Notes: generated from the letters alone by a model not told the origin. DNA of 64,000 bases from Bdellovibrionales bacterium (GCA_027459485.1 DAIDIG010000006.1:124001-188000); one strand, 5' to 3'; numbered from the stretch's first letter, positions 25,931 through 35,807 are shown. A program made the numbers and translations.

Positions 25931-27384
25931 GAAAATTGGCGATCGCAAATCGCGGCGAAGTCGCGGTTCGCATTATTCGTGCGTGCCAGGATATGGGGAT
26001 AGAAACCGTTCTACTCCATTCAGATGTCGACGCCGAAACGCTAGCTTATAGATTGGCGGATGAGCGCATGGCGATCGGCCCCGCGCCGGTCGGCGAATCG
26101 TATCTAAATATCGCGCGCAACATCGACGCTGCAAAGGCGGCTGGCGCCGATGCAATTCACCCGGGATTTGGTTTTCTTTCTGAAAACGATGATTTCGCCG
26201 AAGCGTGTGAAAAAGCGCGTATGATTTTTGTCGGCCCTTCGCCCGAGTCGATCCGTCTTTTCGGCGACAAAATCTCGGCAAAAAAGCTGGTGGAGTCTGT
26301 GCGCGTTCCGATCGTGCCCGGCTATAACGGTGACGACCAAAACGAATCGCGACTTTTGGCTGAAATCGAACGCATTGGGCTGCCGTGCATAGTGAAAGCG
26401 GCGGGTGGAGGCGGCGGTCGAGGGCTACGTGTGGTGCGCGACATGGCCGGCGCGAAAGAAGCGATCGAATCGGCCAGGCGCGAAGCGAAGTCGGCGTTTA
26501 ATTCAGAAAAATTATTTGTCGAAAAATATCTCGACCGGGCAAAGCATATCGAATTTCAAATTTTCGGCGATTCATCCGGTCGAGTTCATAGTTTGTTCGA
26601 ACGAGAGTGCTCGGTACAGCGACGCCACCAGAAAATTATCGAAGAAGCCACCGCTGCGCGTTTACCTGAACCGCTACGTGAAAAAATGGCGAAAGCCGCA
26701 GTGTTGATCGCGAGCGAGGCGAAATACCGCGGGGCTGGTACAATCGAGTTTCTCGTTCAAGGCGAGGACTTTTATTTTATGGAGATGAACACTCGCCTAC
26801 AGGTCGAGCACCCGGTCACCGAAGAAGTTTTAGGTCTCGATCTTGTCAAAGCGCAAATTTTAACAGCTGACGGTTCAGCGGTGTTGTGGGCCGGTGAAGA
26901 GCTCAAACCGCGCGGTCACGCGATTGAATGCCGAATTTACGCCGAAGACCCCGATCGCGGTGGGGTGCCCTCCACCGGCATGCTTCATTATCTTTCTTGG
27001 CCGCACGGCCCAGGCCGACGGTTCGAGTTTGGGTTTGAGTCGGGCGATGCGGTGACCCCATACTACGACCCGATGATAGCCAAGGTAATCGTATGGGACG
27101 AGAATCGCCCCCGCGCCATTCGTAAAATGCGCGAGACGCTGAGCGAATGCGTGATCTTCGGAGTAAAAACGAATATTCCGTTTCTGCAAACAATTTTGCG
27201 GCACTCTGAATTCGTCGATGGCACGATGACTACGCAATTCATCGAAAAGCATTTCAAAAACGGCATGCCGCCTCGCGAGTCCCCCGAAGACATTGAAACG
27301 GTGGCTGAAATGCTTTTGAAATCGCCGGCGGCCGAAGAAGCCTCTTCTCATCCAAGCCCTTGGGCGGGAGTGCGCGAGCGATGA
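25918..27384 (+). CDS. Biotin carboxylase subunit of methylcrotonyl-CoA carboxylase
   Basis: ATP-grasp biotin carboxylase, 488 residues, which carboxylates biotin using ATP and bicarbonate. It begins KLAIANRGEVAVRIIRAC and has IHPGFGFLSEN, the glycine-rich loop KAAGGGGGRGLRVV, ERECSVQRRHQKIIEEA, EMNTRLQVEHPVTE and the C-cap IECRIYAEDP. The MccA partner normally continues into BT and biotin-carrier domains (about 660 residues); here it stops after the BC domain with a short Pro/Ser/Glu tail and the carrier is a separate gene overlapping by four bases. Confidence 0.93.
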   Translation: MGKIRKLAIANRGEVAVRIIRACQDMGIETVLLHSDVDAETLAYRLADERMAIGPAPVGESYLNIARNIDAAKAAGADAIHPGFGFLSENDDFAEACEKARMIFVGPSPESIRLFGDKISAKKLVESVRVPIVPGYNGDDQNESRLLAEIERIGLPCIVKAAGGGGGRGLRVVRDMAGAKEAIESARREAKSAFNSEKLFVEKYLDRAKHIEFQIFGDSSGRVHSLFERECSVQRRHQKIIEEATAARLPEPLREKMAKAAVLIASEAKYRGAGTIEFLVQGEDFYFMEMNTRLQVEHPVTEEVLGLDLVKAQILTADGSAVLWAGEELKPRGHAIECRIYAEDPDRGGVPSTGMLHYLSWPHGPGRRFEFGFESGDAVTPYYDPMIAKVIVWDENRPRAIRKMRETLSECVIFGVKTNIPFLQTILRHSEFVDGTMTTQFIEKHFKNGMPPRESPEDIETVAEMLLKSPAAEEASSHPSPWAGVRER

Positions 27385-27788
27385 GAGAGCTGCGACTAGA
27401 GATAAATGGCCGCGTTCATCGTGTTCGTAGCTTGCGAACATCGGAGGGGTTGTGGCTCCATTTCGACGGTGAAACTTATTTTCTGAGCGCTGCGAATTCG
27501 ACAAAGGCCAAAAGACGAGCTGATCGATCGCGTGGGCCTGGCGCAATGACTGGACATGAGTCGGGCAACTGTATTGTGGCGCCGATGCCTGGTAAAGTGA
27601 AAAAGGTGAACGTCAAGGTCGGTGATATGGTACAAGCCGAGCAGATTCTGATTGTGATGGAAGCGATGAAGATGGAATACAATTTGGCGGCATCGCGTTC
27701 CGGGCGAGTCAAAGAGGTTAACGCGCAAGAGGGCTCGCAAGTCGAGCTCGACCGAGTCCTCATTGAGCTAGAGGCAGTGGAGCCATGA
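27381..27788 (+). CDS. Biotin carboxyl carrier protein of acyl-CoA carboxylase
   Basis: A 135-residue carrier. The N-terminal part (LEINGRVHRVRS, GLWLHFDGETYFLSA) resembles the segment preceding the carrier domain in fused MccA proteins. The biotinyl domain has APMPGKVKKVNVKVGDMV and the biotinylation lysine in MEAMKMEYN. ATG at 27381 forms an ATGA overlap with the carboxylase stop, with GGGAG upstream; an in-frame ATG at 27360 is less likely. The HMG-CoA lyase again overlaps its stop by four bases. Confidence 0.92.
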   Translation: MRELRLEINGRVHRVRSLRTSEGLWLHFDGETYFLSAANSTKAKRRADRSRGPGAMTGHESGNCIVAPMPGKVKKVNVKVGDMVQAEQILIVMEAMKMEYNLAASRSGRVKEVNAQEGSQVELDRVLIELEAVEP

Positions 27789-28714
27789 AAGATAGAATTC
27801 AGATTGTAGAGGTTGGCCCGCGCGATGGACTTCAAAATGAAAAGCAGCCGCTCGATGTGCCGACGCGGGTCGATCTAATCCGAAAGTTGGCCGATGCCGG
27901 GCTTCGTCGGATTGAGATCGGCGCGTTTGTCTCGCCCAAATGGGTGCCTCAAATGGCCGGCACGCTCGATGTGGTGCGTGAAGTGATGAAGATGAGAGAG
28001 GCAAAATTATTTTCGGACGAAACAAAGTTTTCTTGCCTCGTGCCGAACGTGCGAGGTATGGAAGACGCTCTTAAATCAGGAGTCACCGAAGTCGCTATTT
28101 TCGGCGCGTGCAGTGAGACCTTTTCGAAAAAAAACATCAATTGTTCGATCGCCGAGAGCTTCATTCGGTTTCGCCAAGTTATGGAAATGGCCCGCTACCA
28201 TCGCATCCGCGTGCGCGGCTATCTTTCAACCGTGTTCGGCTGCCCGTATGAGGGTCGTGTCTCTGAGGCGCGAGTCGTGCGGCTCGTGCGCGCTTTGGTA
28301 AAAATGGGCGTCTATGAAGTTTCGTTGGGTGACACAATCGGTGTAGCTTCGCCAAAACAAGTCGAATCACTTTTGAAGAAAGTGAAGCGGGTCGCTCCGT
28401 TTTCAAAAATCGCCATGCACTTCCACGACACGCGCGGCACCTCGCTTGCCAATGTCTACGCGAGCCTTCGCCTCGGCATCAAAACGTTCGATGCGAGTGT
28501 CGGCGGCCTTGGCGGTTGCCCGTACGCAAAAGGAGCCACCGGCAACCTTGCGACCGAAGATTTACTTTATTTGTTGAAAGGTATGGGTTACCACGCCTCT
28601 CCGAGCATCCATAAGCTCATGGCGATAAAAAAGATGGTCGAAGAAAAACTCGGCCGCGAACTGCCGTCTCGAGTCGGCCGGGCAGGGCCTTGGCTACTCG
28701 AAGATACGATTTAG
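27785..28714 (+). CDS. mvaB: Hydroxymethylglutaryl-CoA lyase
   Basis: TIM-barrel lyase of 309 residues that splits HMG-CoA to acetoacetate and acetyl-CoA, the last step of leucine catabolism. Signatures: VEVGPRDGLQNEK with the metal aspartate, EIGAFVSPKWVPQMA, the metal-binding HFHDTRG, and the catalytic-cysteine loop SVGGLGGCPYAKGATGN. ATGA overlap with the carrier gene. With the preceding genes it gives the route from 3-methylcrotonyl-CoA downward; isovaleryl-CoA dehydrogenase is not in this window. Confidence 0.95.
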   Translation: MKDRIQIVEVGPRDGLQNEKQPLDVPTRVDLIRKLADAGLRRIEIGAFVSPKWVPQMAGTLDVVREVMKMREAKLFSDETKFSCLVPNVRGMEDALKSGVTEVAIFGACSETFSKKNINCSIAESFIRFRQVMEMARYHRIRVRGYLSTVFGCPYEGRVSEARVVRLVRALVKMGVYEVSLGDTIGVASPKQVESLLKKVKRVAPFSKIAMHFHDTRGTSLANVYASLRLGIKTFDASVGGLGGCPYAKGATGNLATEDLLYLLKGMGYHASPSIHKLMAIKKMVEEKLGRELPSRVGRAGPWLLEDTI

Positions 28715-28818
28715 AAGCCCGACCTTAGCCGAGTCCTGATAAAGATTACTGTGGCAACGTCAAAAACGTAATTTATTTTCCGGCGAAAATGTACCGATGG
28801 TTTAGTTCGGAGGGCTGT

Positions 28819-28944
28819 ATGTTCCGAAAGTGGTTATTTATTATCATGGTCGCGCTGGCGGCTGGGACTTTTGCTTATTTCGCGTCGGGATGTGGAGCTG
28901 TGAGTAGCCCGCCCACCAATTTTCTGCCACGTATCGGCTTTTGA
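28819..28944 (+). CDS. Small lipoprotein, 41 residues
   Basis: Short gene with a basic start MFRKW, a hydrophobic stretch LFIIMVALAAGTFAYFASGC ending in a lipobox (ASG before Cys25), and a 16-residue mature part GAVSSPPTNFLPRIGF. GGAGGG stands six bases before the ATG, so start and signal are both well supported. It lies 14 bases before the start of the next exported protein on the same strand and is probably cotranscribed with it. Looks like the tiny entericidin-like lipoproteins in form only; function unknown. Confidence 0.65.
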   Translation: MFRKWLFIIMVALAAGTFAYFASGCGAVSSPPTNFLPRIGF

Positions 28945-28958
28945 CGGAGCAATCGCAT

Positions 28959-30014
28959 ATGAAAATAGTTTTTATTTGTACAGCGATCTTGATCTTTGGT
29001 TTGCCCGCATATGCGACAGACGCAAGTACGGGCCTGAATCAATACTACCAGTTTTTATTCGGCACGCCCGATCAAGAAAACACAGCACTTAGCGAAGATG
29101 GTGTTCACGATGTCAGTCAAGAAAATTGCGACGGGTACGGTGGCGTTGTCGGCGTCGTGAATTCGTTTTTTTGTCATATGGAAAAAGACATGGGCATCAC
29201 GGCCCTCGGCACTTTCACAAAGACATTTGGCAATTATCAAATCCATGCCGAGTTTTCGCTTTCGCCGGTCACCATCAACAGTCACGGGTATGCCTACCAG
29301 GGCTTTGTTTGGGAGTGCGATACGACGACTGCAGATTGCAGTCAGACTTCCAATTTTCAGAGAGCGTACTACATTGCCTTTAGTAACGACCCGGGCGGCG
29401 GTGTGAACGACGGCTTTCTCATCACCGAACCGGGGCTATTCACCGGCCAAAGCGGAACGGCATTGCAGGTACAATACGACGTCGGGTCGACGACGCCGAA
29501 CCCCTTCGTTCAAGTGGAGTCGGTATTTATCAACGGCAGCGATACGTACACGATGTGGGCCTACGGCGTGAAGTCGGCGACTAATATGCAACTCGATTTA
29601 GCGGCTTTTGATACGACGGCGAGCATAGGTTATCGATTTGCACTCTCGTCAACTCCCGATTACGGCGACACGAAAAATTTTAACGTCTATTATGAAGACC
29701 CCAGCGGAGCTGCGACCTGTTCAGCCGCGAGTAACGGCTATTGTTCGACGGATAATGCGGGGATTTCGACAGCTCCCGCGATCACAAACGGGCTATGCAT
29801 CAATGCAAACGACGCTGGTTCAACCATAAGTGACAACGTGGTGTCTCAAACCGATTGTGGGGCGCTTTCGTTTTTACAGTTTTCAGACTACGCGCTCACT
29901 TCGAGCGGCACACCGAGCGCCCAAAGCCTCACTCAAGAAACGGTACTTGAAGTCACTGCGGGCACGGTCAGCACCGAGTGGAATGGGATGCCGTCTACCC
30001 CTTCTTCTCTTTGA
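28959..30014 (+). CDS. Exported protein of unknown function
   Basis: A 351-residue secreted protein with signal peptide IVFICTAILIFGLPAYATD. The mature chain is acidic, rich in Thr, Ser, Gly and aromatic residues, with paired cysteines (VWECDTTTADCSQ, ATCSAASNGYCS) and beta-strand character, suggesting a surface or periplasmic beta-sandwich. No family recognised. ATG at 28959 has GGAG nine bases upstream; an ATG at 28941 overlaps the small lipoprotein gene. Its 3' end overlaps the convergent DUF885 gene by 20 bases. Confidence 0.7.
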   Translation: MKIVFICTAILIFGLPAYATDASTGLNQYYQFLFGTPDQENTALSEDGVHDVSQENCDGYGGVVGVVNSFFCHMEKDMGITALGTFTKTFGNYQIHAEFSLSPVTINSHGYAYQGFVWECDTTTADCSQTSNFQRAYYIAFSNDPGGGVNDGFLITEPGLFTGQSGTALQVQYDVGSTTPNPFVQVESVFINGSDTYTMWAYGVKSATNMQLDLAAFDTTASIGYRFALSSTPDYGDTKNFNVYYEDPSGAATCSAASNGYCSTDNAGISTAPAITNGLCINANDAGSTISDNVVSQTDCGALSFLQFSDYALTSSGTPSAQSLTQETVLEVTAGTVSTEWNGMPSTPSSL

Positions 30015-31827
30015 TCCACGCTTTTACTTGACGTTCGAGTTCGGTGAGCGAAACGGTACCCTCGCCGATCACGACTGCATGAAATTCTTTGAGGTCGAAC
30101 TTGGGCCCGAGTTCGCGCTCCGCCAAGTGACGAAGTTCAAGAATTTTGAGTTGCCCGAGTTTGTACGCGAGCGCTTGACCCGGCCAAACCGAGTATCGAT
30201 TCACTTCGTTGTCGATATCGCCTTCGTCATTCGCGAGATATTTTCGCATATAGGCTCGCGCTTTCGCCTGCGACCACCCGTAGTAGTGAATGCCGGTGTC
30301 GACAACAAGACGCACAGCTCGCAGCATATCGTCGTTTAAATTGCCCAACCGCTGCAGCGGATCGGCATACATCCCCATTTCATTGCCCAAATATTCTGAG
30401 TAAAGAGCCCATCCTTCGACAAACGAATTTGAATTAAAAAGTTTGCGCTGGTATTCGGTGAGTTTGCCTTTCATTTCAAATTGAAGCGCCAACTGAAAAT
30501 GGTGCCCCGGCACGGTTTCGTGAAGCATCAGCGTCGTCACCTCGTATTTCGGCACGGATCGCAAATTCTTCGTATTTACGATGAAGCGGCCATACGGGAT
30601 GAGATCAGTCGGCTGATTGTATGCCCCGGCAGCGTCATTGGGGTTACTGGTCTCGACGATTCTGAAGTCGGCCTTTGGTTTGAGGCTGAAATAATTGTCG
30701 ATCCGGCTCGCCGTCTCGGCCTTCACGCGTTCGAAGGCGTGAAACATTTCATCGCGATTTTTGAAAAAATATTTCGGGTCATGCAAGAGCGACGCCAAAA
30801 ATTCTTTGTATGTACCGCGAAACCCGAGTTGCTTTCGAATTTTTTCGACCTCTTTTTTGATGCGCGCGACTTCTTTCAACCCGGTTTCGTGGATGACCGG
30901 AGCGGGTAAGTTCAAGTTGGTATTGGCCAATATTTCATATTGGTACCAGCGCTTGCCATTCGGCATGCCGGCGAGGCCAAAACTTTTACCGCAATGGGGC
31001 GCGTATTCGTATTTAAAGAATCGGTCGAATTTTTGATAGCCGGGTACGATGCGAGATTGGATCATCTCGTGAAATTCCGATTGAAGGCGAGTTCGGTCAG
31101 CTGCCGAAAACGAGCTCGGCATGAAAGTCATCGGCCGCCAAAAGGGGTTCTTTTCGATTTCAGGCTCGAGCGCGTCTTTGTAGGTATTCGGCACTTCGGC
31201 GACGATGTCGCAGCTGAGAGCAATTCCTTTTTTCAACCCTTCGCGCAGTTGGGCGATTTGATTGTCTACATAGAGCGGGAAGCCCTTCGAGCGCTCGACG
31301 AAATCCTCATAGTGTTTGACCGAATCAAACGGAAACGAGGTCAACGTTTCGCTCGAATCGTTCATATAATCGAGTAAACGGTTATCCATTTGATTAAATG
31401 CCAAATATTCGCTGGGGTATCTGAAGCCGTTGAGGCCAACGGTCATGTCTTCTTTAAACAAATGGTAGAGGCTTTGATCATCGCTCGAGAGCCTTTTGAC
31501 ATTGACCGATTTTAACCCATTGAGTGCGTCTACGTATATTTGCTTTGAGCGCGCGAAATAGGCATGAGTCGGGTAGTCGCCGAATTTATTGAGATCTTCT
31601 TCAATGTTGAAAACAGTCGCATAAAACGGGTCTAGCCGCTCAGCCGCCTGGGTGTAACTATCGACGGCGGCGTGAAGGCGTTGGCTAACTGGCGATTTCA
31701 TCATTTGATCACAACTCATTTTTTGTTTGCCGCTTGCCTGGGCTGTACTGTCTTGTCGGCGGGGGATGTGACTGCAGGACATCAAGCCTCCTAAAGCAAT
31801 TGCCCATGAAAGAATTATGAAAACCAT
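29995..31827 (-). CDS. DUF885 family metallopeptidase-like lipoprotein
   Basis: A 610-residue lipoprotein: signal IILSWAIALGGLMSC with Cys as lipidation site, then a helical DUF885 domain. The diagnostic metal-binding signature is LHETVPGHHFQLALQ, an HExxxGH variant of the zinc motif, with downstream FVEGWALYSEYLGNEMG that supplies the third ligand glutamate. DUF885 proteins are thought to be peptidases; substrate unknown. AAAGGAG precedes the ATG. Convergent with the exported protein gene and overlapping its end. Confidence 0.9.
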   Translation of the reverse strand: MVFIILSWAIALGGLMSCSHIPRRQDSTAQASGKQKMSCDQMMKSPVSQRLHAAVDSYTQAAERLDPFYATVFNIEEDLNKFGDYPTHAYFARSKQIYVDALNGLKSVNVKRLSSDDQSLYHLFKEDMTVGLNGFRYPSEYLAFNQMDNRLLDYMNDSSETLTSFPFDSVKHYEDFVERSKGFPLYVDNQIAQLREGLKKGIALSCDIVAEVPNTYKDALEPEIEKNPFWRPMTFMPSSFSAADRTRLQSEFHEMIQSRIVPGYQKFDRFFKYEYAPHCGKSFGLAGMPNGKRWYQYEILANTNLNLPAPVIHETGLKEVARIKKEVEKIRKQLGFRGTYKEFLASLLHDPKYFFKNRDEMFHAFERVKAETASRIDNYFSLKPKADFRIVETSNPNDAAGAYNQPTDLIPYGRFIVNTKNLRSVPKYEVTTLMLHETVPGHHFQLALQFEMKGKLTEYQRKLFNSNSFVEGWALYSEYLGNEMGMYADPLQRLGNLNDDMLRAVRLVVDTGIHYYGWSQAKARAYMRKYLANDEGDIDNEVNRYSVWPGQALAYKLGQLKILELRHLAERELGPKFDLKEFHAVVIGEGTVSLTELERQVKAWIKEKKG

Positions 31828-31873
31828 ATAGCTCCTTTAACCTGGCGAGTATTTTGCTTAGTCAAACAATCGG

Positions 31874-33328
31874 ATGGGCCGTTTTCTCGCGCTAACCTCT
31901 TCAATCATCAGTTTATTTACTTTGAGCTGGGTTTTATGCCGCTGGCTACAGCCGGTGCAGTGTATAAATTCCAGCTTAGTGAGTAAAGTTGTCCTTGCGT
32001 CGGGCGAAACTGCTGTTCAACAGTGCTCGCCGTCGGCTCGCCTATTCGGCGCGAAGATCAGCCCGATTGCGGTGAAAGCGAGACTGCCCGAGCGCCTCGA
32101 AAACCTTCAGCGCATTGTGCCGCTATTGACGCAGGTCACACCGATTGAGGTGCATATAACCCGTCATTTGAAGCGCCAGCTATTAATCACACCCGGGCGG
32201 GTCGACATCAGCGCCGATTTTCTGATGAAGCCCAAGCTTTTTGAACGGGCATTGATGTTCGCGCAGTTTTCGCACGAATCGGATTTCGCGGCTGCCGTCA
32301 AAAGTGAATTTCTGCTCGACGAAACTCTTTGGGGAGTGACCGAGCCTTCTGCCGATGCGGGCGCAGCATCTTCGTGGGTTGAGCACATGAAAGGGCTCGG
32401 TAATTATTGCCACTCCCATAGTGTGATCGTTGCGCACATAACCTATTGTGACGTTCACAACCAATATGGTGATAGTGCGATCAGCGATTCGAAACTCGGC
32501 CCGACCCCGTGGGGGCTTGCGCCGATATTCGTGCGAAGTCTCGAAGGGGCCTATGCCCATTTGAATCTGGCGGGCAAAGAGCGGCTACTGCAAGATCTAC
32601 TTTTTCTGGATGAGCCCGAAGATCAAACTATCGCCGATCTCACTCATGCGAAAACTTTCACCGAGGCGAATGCGCAATTTGCCGAGCTCATGCGTAACTG
32701 GCTGATGCCTTTGATGTTGAAGCCTTCAATTGTGAGCACGGTCATAAACTCGGCCACACTGCCCGCCGCAAGCCCCGTTCGCTACATAGTTATCGATCGT
32801 TCTGCGTTGGATGTCTTCCCCATCGATCAAGTTGAAACAGGTATTCTCCCTAGCCCTTCGATTCTCACGCTGGTGGAGTATGGCCTTCGCCAATACGTCG
32901 TCCCCGGCGATATCACATATCGGTTCGATCGCGCTGAGCTATTGAAAAGACACGATGTCAGACGAATCGTCTACGTCTCGTGCCATATCCCCTCAGTCGA
33001 CAATCTTTTGCGTTTTGGCGAGGACGATAACGTAAAGCGGGTATTGTATGTGCGCCAGTGCGCTTCGGATGACATGAATTGGTCGCGCGCGCTCACTGTG
33101 GGCCTCGATCGGTACCTAACCAATCATGCTGAAACGCAATTTATGGAATTCAATTTATCGGCGCTTCGACTGGCGCAACGCCAGCGGGGTCCGCTCAAAG
33201 ATGCTAGTGAAATTTCTAATTGGGGCAAGTGGCTGAAGTGGCAAAATGTCGTAACCGACGATGAATCGCCCAGTGCCCTTCGCCCGCTCGCCGTGATTGA
33301 AGGCGTTCGCCGCTTCCGAATGTTTTAA
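31874..33328 (+). CDS. Large protein of unknown function, probably exported or membrane-anchored
   Basis: A 484-residue protein with an N-terminal hydrophobic segment (FLALTSSIISLFTLSWVLC). The rest is a soluble alpha/beta protein with NYCHSHSVIVAHITYCDVHN, GPTPWGLAPIFVRSLEGAYAH and RYIVIDRSALDVFPIDQVE; a cysteine-rich first half suggests an oxidising compartment. Nothing known was recognised. The ATG lacks a clear ribosome site, so the exact start is uncertain. It is divergent from the DUF885 gene and converges on panD with a 22-base gap. Confidence 0.65.
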   Translation: MGRFLALTSSIISLFTLSWVLCRWLQPVQCINSSLVSKVVLASGETAVQQCSPSARLFGAKISPIAVKARLPERLENLQRIVPLLTQVTPIEVHITRHLKRQLLITPGRVDISADFLMKPKLFERALMFAQFSHESDFAAAVKSEFLLDETLWGVTEPSADAGAASSWVEHMKGLGNYCHSHSVIVAHITYCDVHNQYGDSAISDSKLGPTPWGLAPIFVRSLEGAYAHLNLAGKERLLQDLLFLDEPEDQTIADLTHAKTFTEANAQFAELMRNWLMPLMLKPSIVSTVINSATLPAASPVRYIVIDRSALDVFPIDQVETGILPSPSILTLVEYGLRQYVVPGDITYRFDRAELLKRHDVRRIVYVSCHIPSVDNLLRFGEDDNVKRVLYVRQCASDDMNWSRALTVGLDRYLTNHAETQFMEFNLSALRLAQRQRGPLKDASEISNWGKWLKWQNVVTDDESPSALRPLAVIEGVRRFRMF

Positions 33329-33350
33329 AAAGTGCAAGGGTAAAGGCGAG

Positions 33351-33716
33351 TCACTTAGGATCGGGCGCAGGCTTTTCCGCCGGCTCATTCTTGCTGTTCA
33401 CGTAAACGAGACGAGGTTTATGAGCGGCGGCTTCTTCGGGCGTGTATCCAGCATACGAGCAAATAATCACCGTATCGCCGCGGTGGACTTTTCGCGCCGC
33501 CGCGCCATTCAAGCAAATTTGACCTGAGCTGCCGTAAATCACGTAAGTCGCGAACCGCTCGCCGTTATTGCAGTTGTAAATGTGAACCTCCTCAAACGGC
33601 ATCAGACCCGCGAGATCGCAGAGTTTAGGGTCGATCGAGACCGAGCCTTCGTAATTGAGATCTGCATCTGTGACCGTCGCCCGATGAATTTTACATTTTA
33701 GCATTTTGATTTGCAT
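33351..33716 (-). CDS. panD: Aspartate 1-decarboxylase
   Basis: Makes beta-alanine for pantothenate. Self-cleaves between Gly and Ser in NYEGSVSID to create the pyruvoyl group; other hallmarks are [24 protein letters not shown] and [10 protein letters not shown]. Length 121 with a non-conserved Pro/Lys-rich tail. ATG at 33716 follows AAAGGGGAG; it overlaps the CoaX gene by 26 bases. Last gene of the pantothenate/CoA operon. Confidence 0.95.
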   Translation of the reverse strand: MQIKMLKCKIHRATVTDADLNYEGSVSIDPKLCDLAGLMPFEEVHIYNCNNGERFATYVIYGSSGQICLNGAAARKVHRGDTVIICSYAGYTPEEAAAHKPRLVYVNSKNEPAEKPAPDPK

Positions 33717-34548
33717 GGTCTCCCCTTTCGTGCGCATTGCGCTCTTGAGATGCTGAAGATTTTTTTGATGAAGCCGCGAGGTTCAGTTGAAGTGCCAGAT
33801 AAACCCCGCGCAATACGAGATCAGAAATTTCAATGTCAAAAACTCCGGCTTTTTCAAACACGCTGGCAAATCCGCCAGTCCCGATCACGCGGGCCGGCGA
33901 ACCGTCGAACGCCTCTTGTCGTAATCGAGAAGTGAGCTCACGAATGGCGCCGAGTGCGCCATAAAATAATCCCGATTGAATACCTTCGACGGTTGATCGG
34001 CCGAGAGCCTCGTCGGGCTTTACAATTTCAACCGCGGGGAGTTTCGACGTGTTTGAAACAAGCGCCTTCATCGAAATGCGAAGCCCCGGCATAATCGCGC
34101 CGCCCAGAAATTCGCGCCGTTCGTTGATCGCGCAAAATGTTGTCGCCGTCCCCATGTCGATTATGATTAGATTTTCATTCGGGTACATGTGAGCCGCGGC
34201 GATGGCGTTGGCAATGCGATCCGACCCGAGTTCAAGCGGGTTGCGGTAGCGAATGTTGAGCCCTGTTTTCACTCCCGCCTGCAAGACAAACGGTTCCTGA
34301 TTGTTGAAGTATTTGCGGCATGCGTTTCTCAACGAGTGAAGGACTTCGGGTACGACCGTGCAAACGGCGATCCCGCTGATTTGATCTGGGTCGAGATCAT
34401 TCTCGCGCAAAACCGAACGCAAGAAAACGCCGATTTCGTCGGAGCTGCTGGCCGTTTTCGATGAGCGGCGAAATTGAAAAAGAAGATCGTCTTTTTTGAA
34501 AACGCCGCCGTAAATTTGGCTGTTACCAATGTCCAGGCAAAGAGTCAT
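33691..34548 (-). CDS. coaX: Type III pantothenate kinase
   Basis: Phosphorylates pantothenate, first step of CoA synthesis. ASKHA-fold motifs: [15 protein letters not shown] at the N-terminus, [15 protein letters not shown] and [10 protein letters not shown], then [11 protein letters not shown]. The C-terminal tail is rich in Ser/Lys/Asn and not conserved. GGAGG precedes the ATG, which forms an ATGA overlap with the coaBC stop. Confidence 0.95.
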   Translation of the reverse strand: MTLCLDIGNSQIYGGVFKKDDLLFQFRRSSKTASSSDEIGVFLRSVLRENDLDPDQISGIAVCTVVPEVLHSLRNACRKYFNNQEPFVLQAGVKTGLNIRYRNPLELGSDRIANAIAAAHMYPNENLIIIDMGTATTFCAINERREFLGGAIMPGLRISMKALVSNTSKLPAVEIVKPDEALGRSTVEGIQSGLFYGALGAIRELTSRLRQEAFDGSPARVIGTGGFASVFEKAGVFDIEISDLVLRGVYLALQLNLAASSKKSSASQERNAHERGDHANQNAKM

Positions 34549-35807
34549 GGGCGAGCCTCCGGGTTGCGCACTCCCTCACGAGAATCGCTACGCGGACGGG
34601 GGCTTTCGCCTGCGATGAGCGCCATCAATATGCTCGCCAGATCTTGCGTCCCCTTCACGGCGAGCGGCGGCTGCCCTTTCGAATAAATCGTAAACGGGCG
34701 CTTGTGACTTTCTTGTTCAGCCCCGCTCAAATCATTATGCACGACGTAATCAACGCCCGGCGAATTGAGAAGCTTGAGTGAAGCCTCTTCACGTTCTCTC
34801 GGATCCGCCGACTTCGTGAGCTTAAAGGCGATAACCTTAAGCTTTAAATCGCGCGCATATTCTTTGAGAAGATTGACGATCTTAGGGTTGCGTTTTAAAT
34901 GCAAAACCATGCGGTTATCGGACGACAGTTTTACCTCGGCCGATGGCGAAAACGTCCTTTCGCCGACGCCGATCGCGTCGACAGAAAAATCGCTGACTGC
35001 CGCGACATGAATCACAGCCTGTGTCGGATGAGCGCGCAAATGATCACGCAGTTTATCGTTTAAGTCGGCGTGAGTCTCAAATTTCGCGACGACTTGCGCG
35101 TCGATGGGCATCACAGCACTTGTCGCGGCTATGGCTGAAACTTCAAAGCCGCTGGCATGAAATAAATCCGACAGCTCCGCGCCTGTTTGCCCCGTGCTGC
35201 TATTCGTAATCGCGCGCACACCGTCAATTACCTCTCGCGTGCCGCCGAACGTAATTAAAACCGGTATATTCTTTGGCACGCGAAGCGCTTCAGCAATCGC
35301 CTTTTCAATCGTCGCAGGCTCGGCCATTCGCCCTGCTCCCACTTCGCCGCAAGCCAGTAAGCCCTCAGTCGGCTCGATAATGCGGGCGCCGTATTGCTTA
35401 AGCAGCTTTATGTTTTCTTGCGTGGCTGGGTGACTCCACATTTCGACGTTCATAGCGGGGGCAACAAGAAAAGGTTTGGCTCGCTCATAGGCAAGCGCCG
35501 TAGCCGACAATAGATCGTTGGCTTCGCCGCGGGCGAGGGCTGAAACGTGATGAGCCGACAGCGGGGCCACGACGAATGCATCGGCCCATCTGGCCAATCG
35601 GACATGATCCATCATGCGGCCCGGTTCAAATATATCTTTCGCGACCGGCCGACCAGCTAAGCCTTCAATGGTGGCTTCACCGATAAACTGAAGCGCCCCG
35701 TTCGTTGCGATGACTTCGATTTGATGCCCACGCTTTTTAAGACGCGAAATCAGATCAGCCGCCTTATATGCGGCGATTGAGCCCGTTACTCCGATAAGAA
35801 TTTTCAT
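34545..35807 (-). CDS. coaBC: Bifunctional phosphopantothenoylcysteine decarboxylase / phosphopantothenate-cysteine ligase
   Basis: A 420-residue two-domain enzyme: N-terminal flavin decarboxylase ([27 protein letters not shown], and [20 protein letters not shown]) and C-terminal synthetase ([26 protein letters not shown]). It converts 4'-phosphopantothenate to 4'-phosphopantetheine. ATG at 35807 follows GGAGGTGG; an upstream frame start at 35825 is less likely. Overlaps panC by four bases. Confidence 0.95.
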   Translation of the reverse strand: MKILIGVTGSIAAYKAADLISRLKKRGHQIEVIATNGALQFIGEATIEGLAGRPVAKDIFEPGRMMDHVRLARWADAFVVAPLSAHHVSALARGEANDLLSATALAYERAKPFLVAPAMNVEMWSHPATQENIKLLKQYGARIIEPTEGLLACGEVGAGRMAEPATIEKAIAEALRVPKNIPVLITFGGTREVIDGVRAITNSSTGQTGAELSDLFHASGFEVSAIAATSAVMPIDAQVVAKFETHADLNDKLRDHLRAHPTQAVIHVAAVSDFSVDAIGVGERTFSPSAEVKLSSDNRMVLHLKRNPKIVNLLKEYARDLKLKVIAFKLTKSADPREREEASLKLLNSPGVDYVVHNDLSGAEQESHKRPFTIYSKGQPPLAVKGTQDLASILMALIAGESPRPRSDSREGVRNPEARP

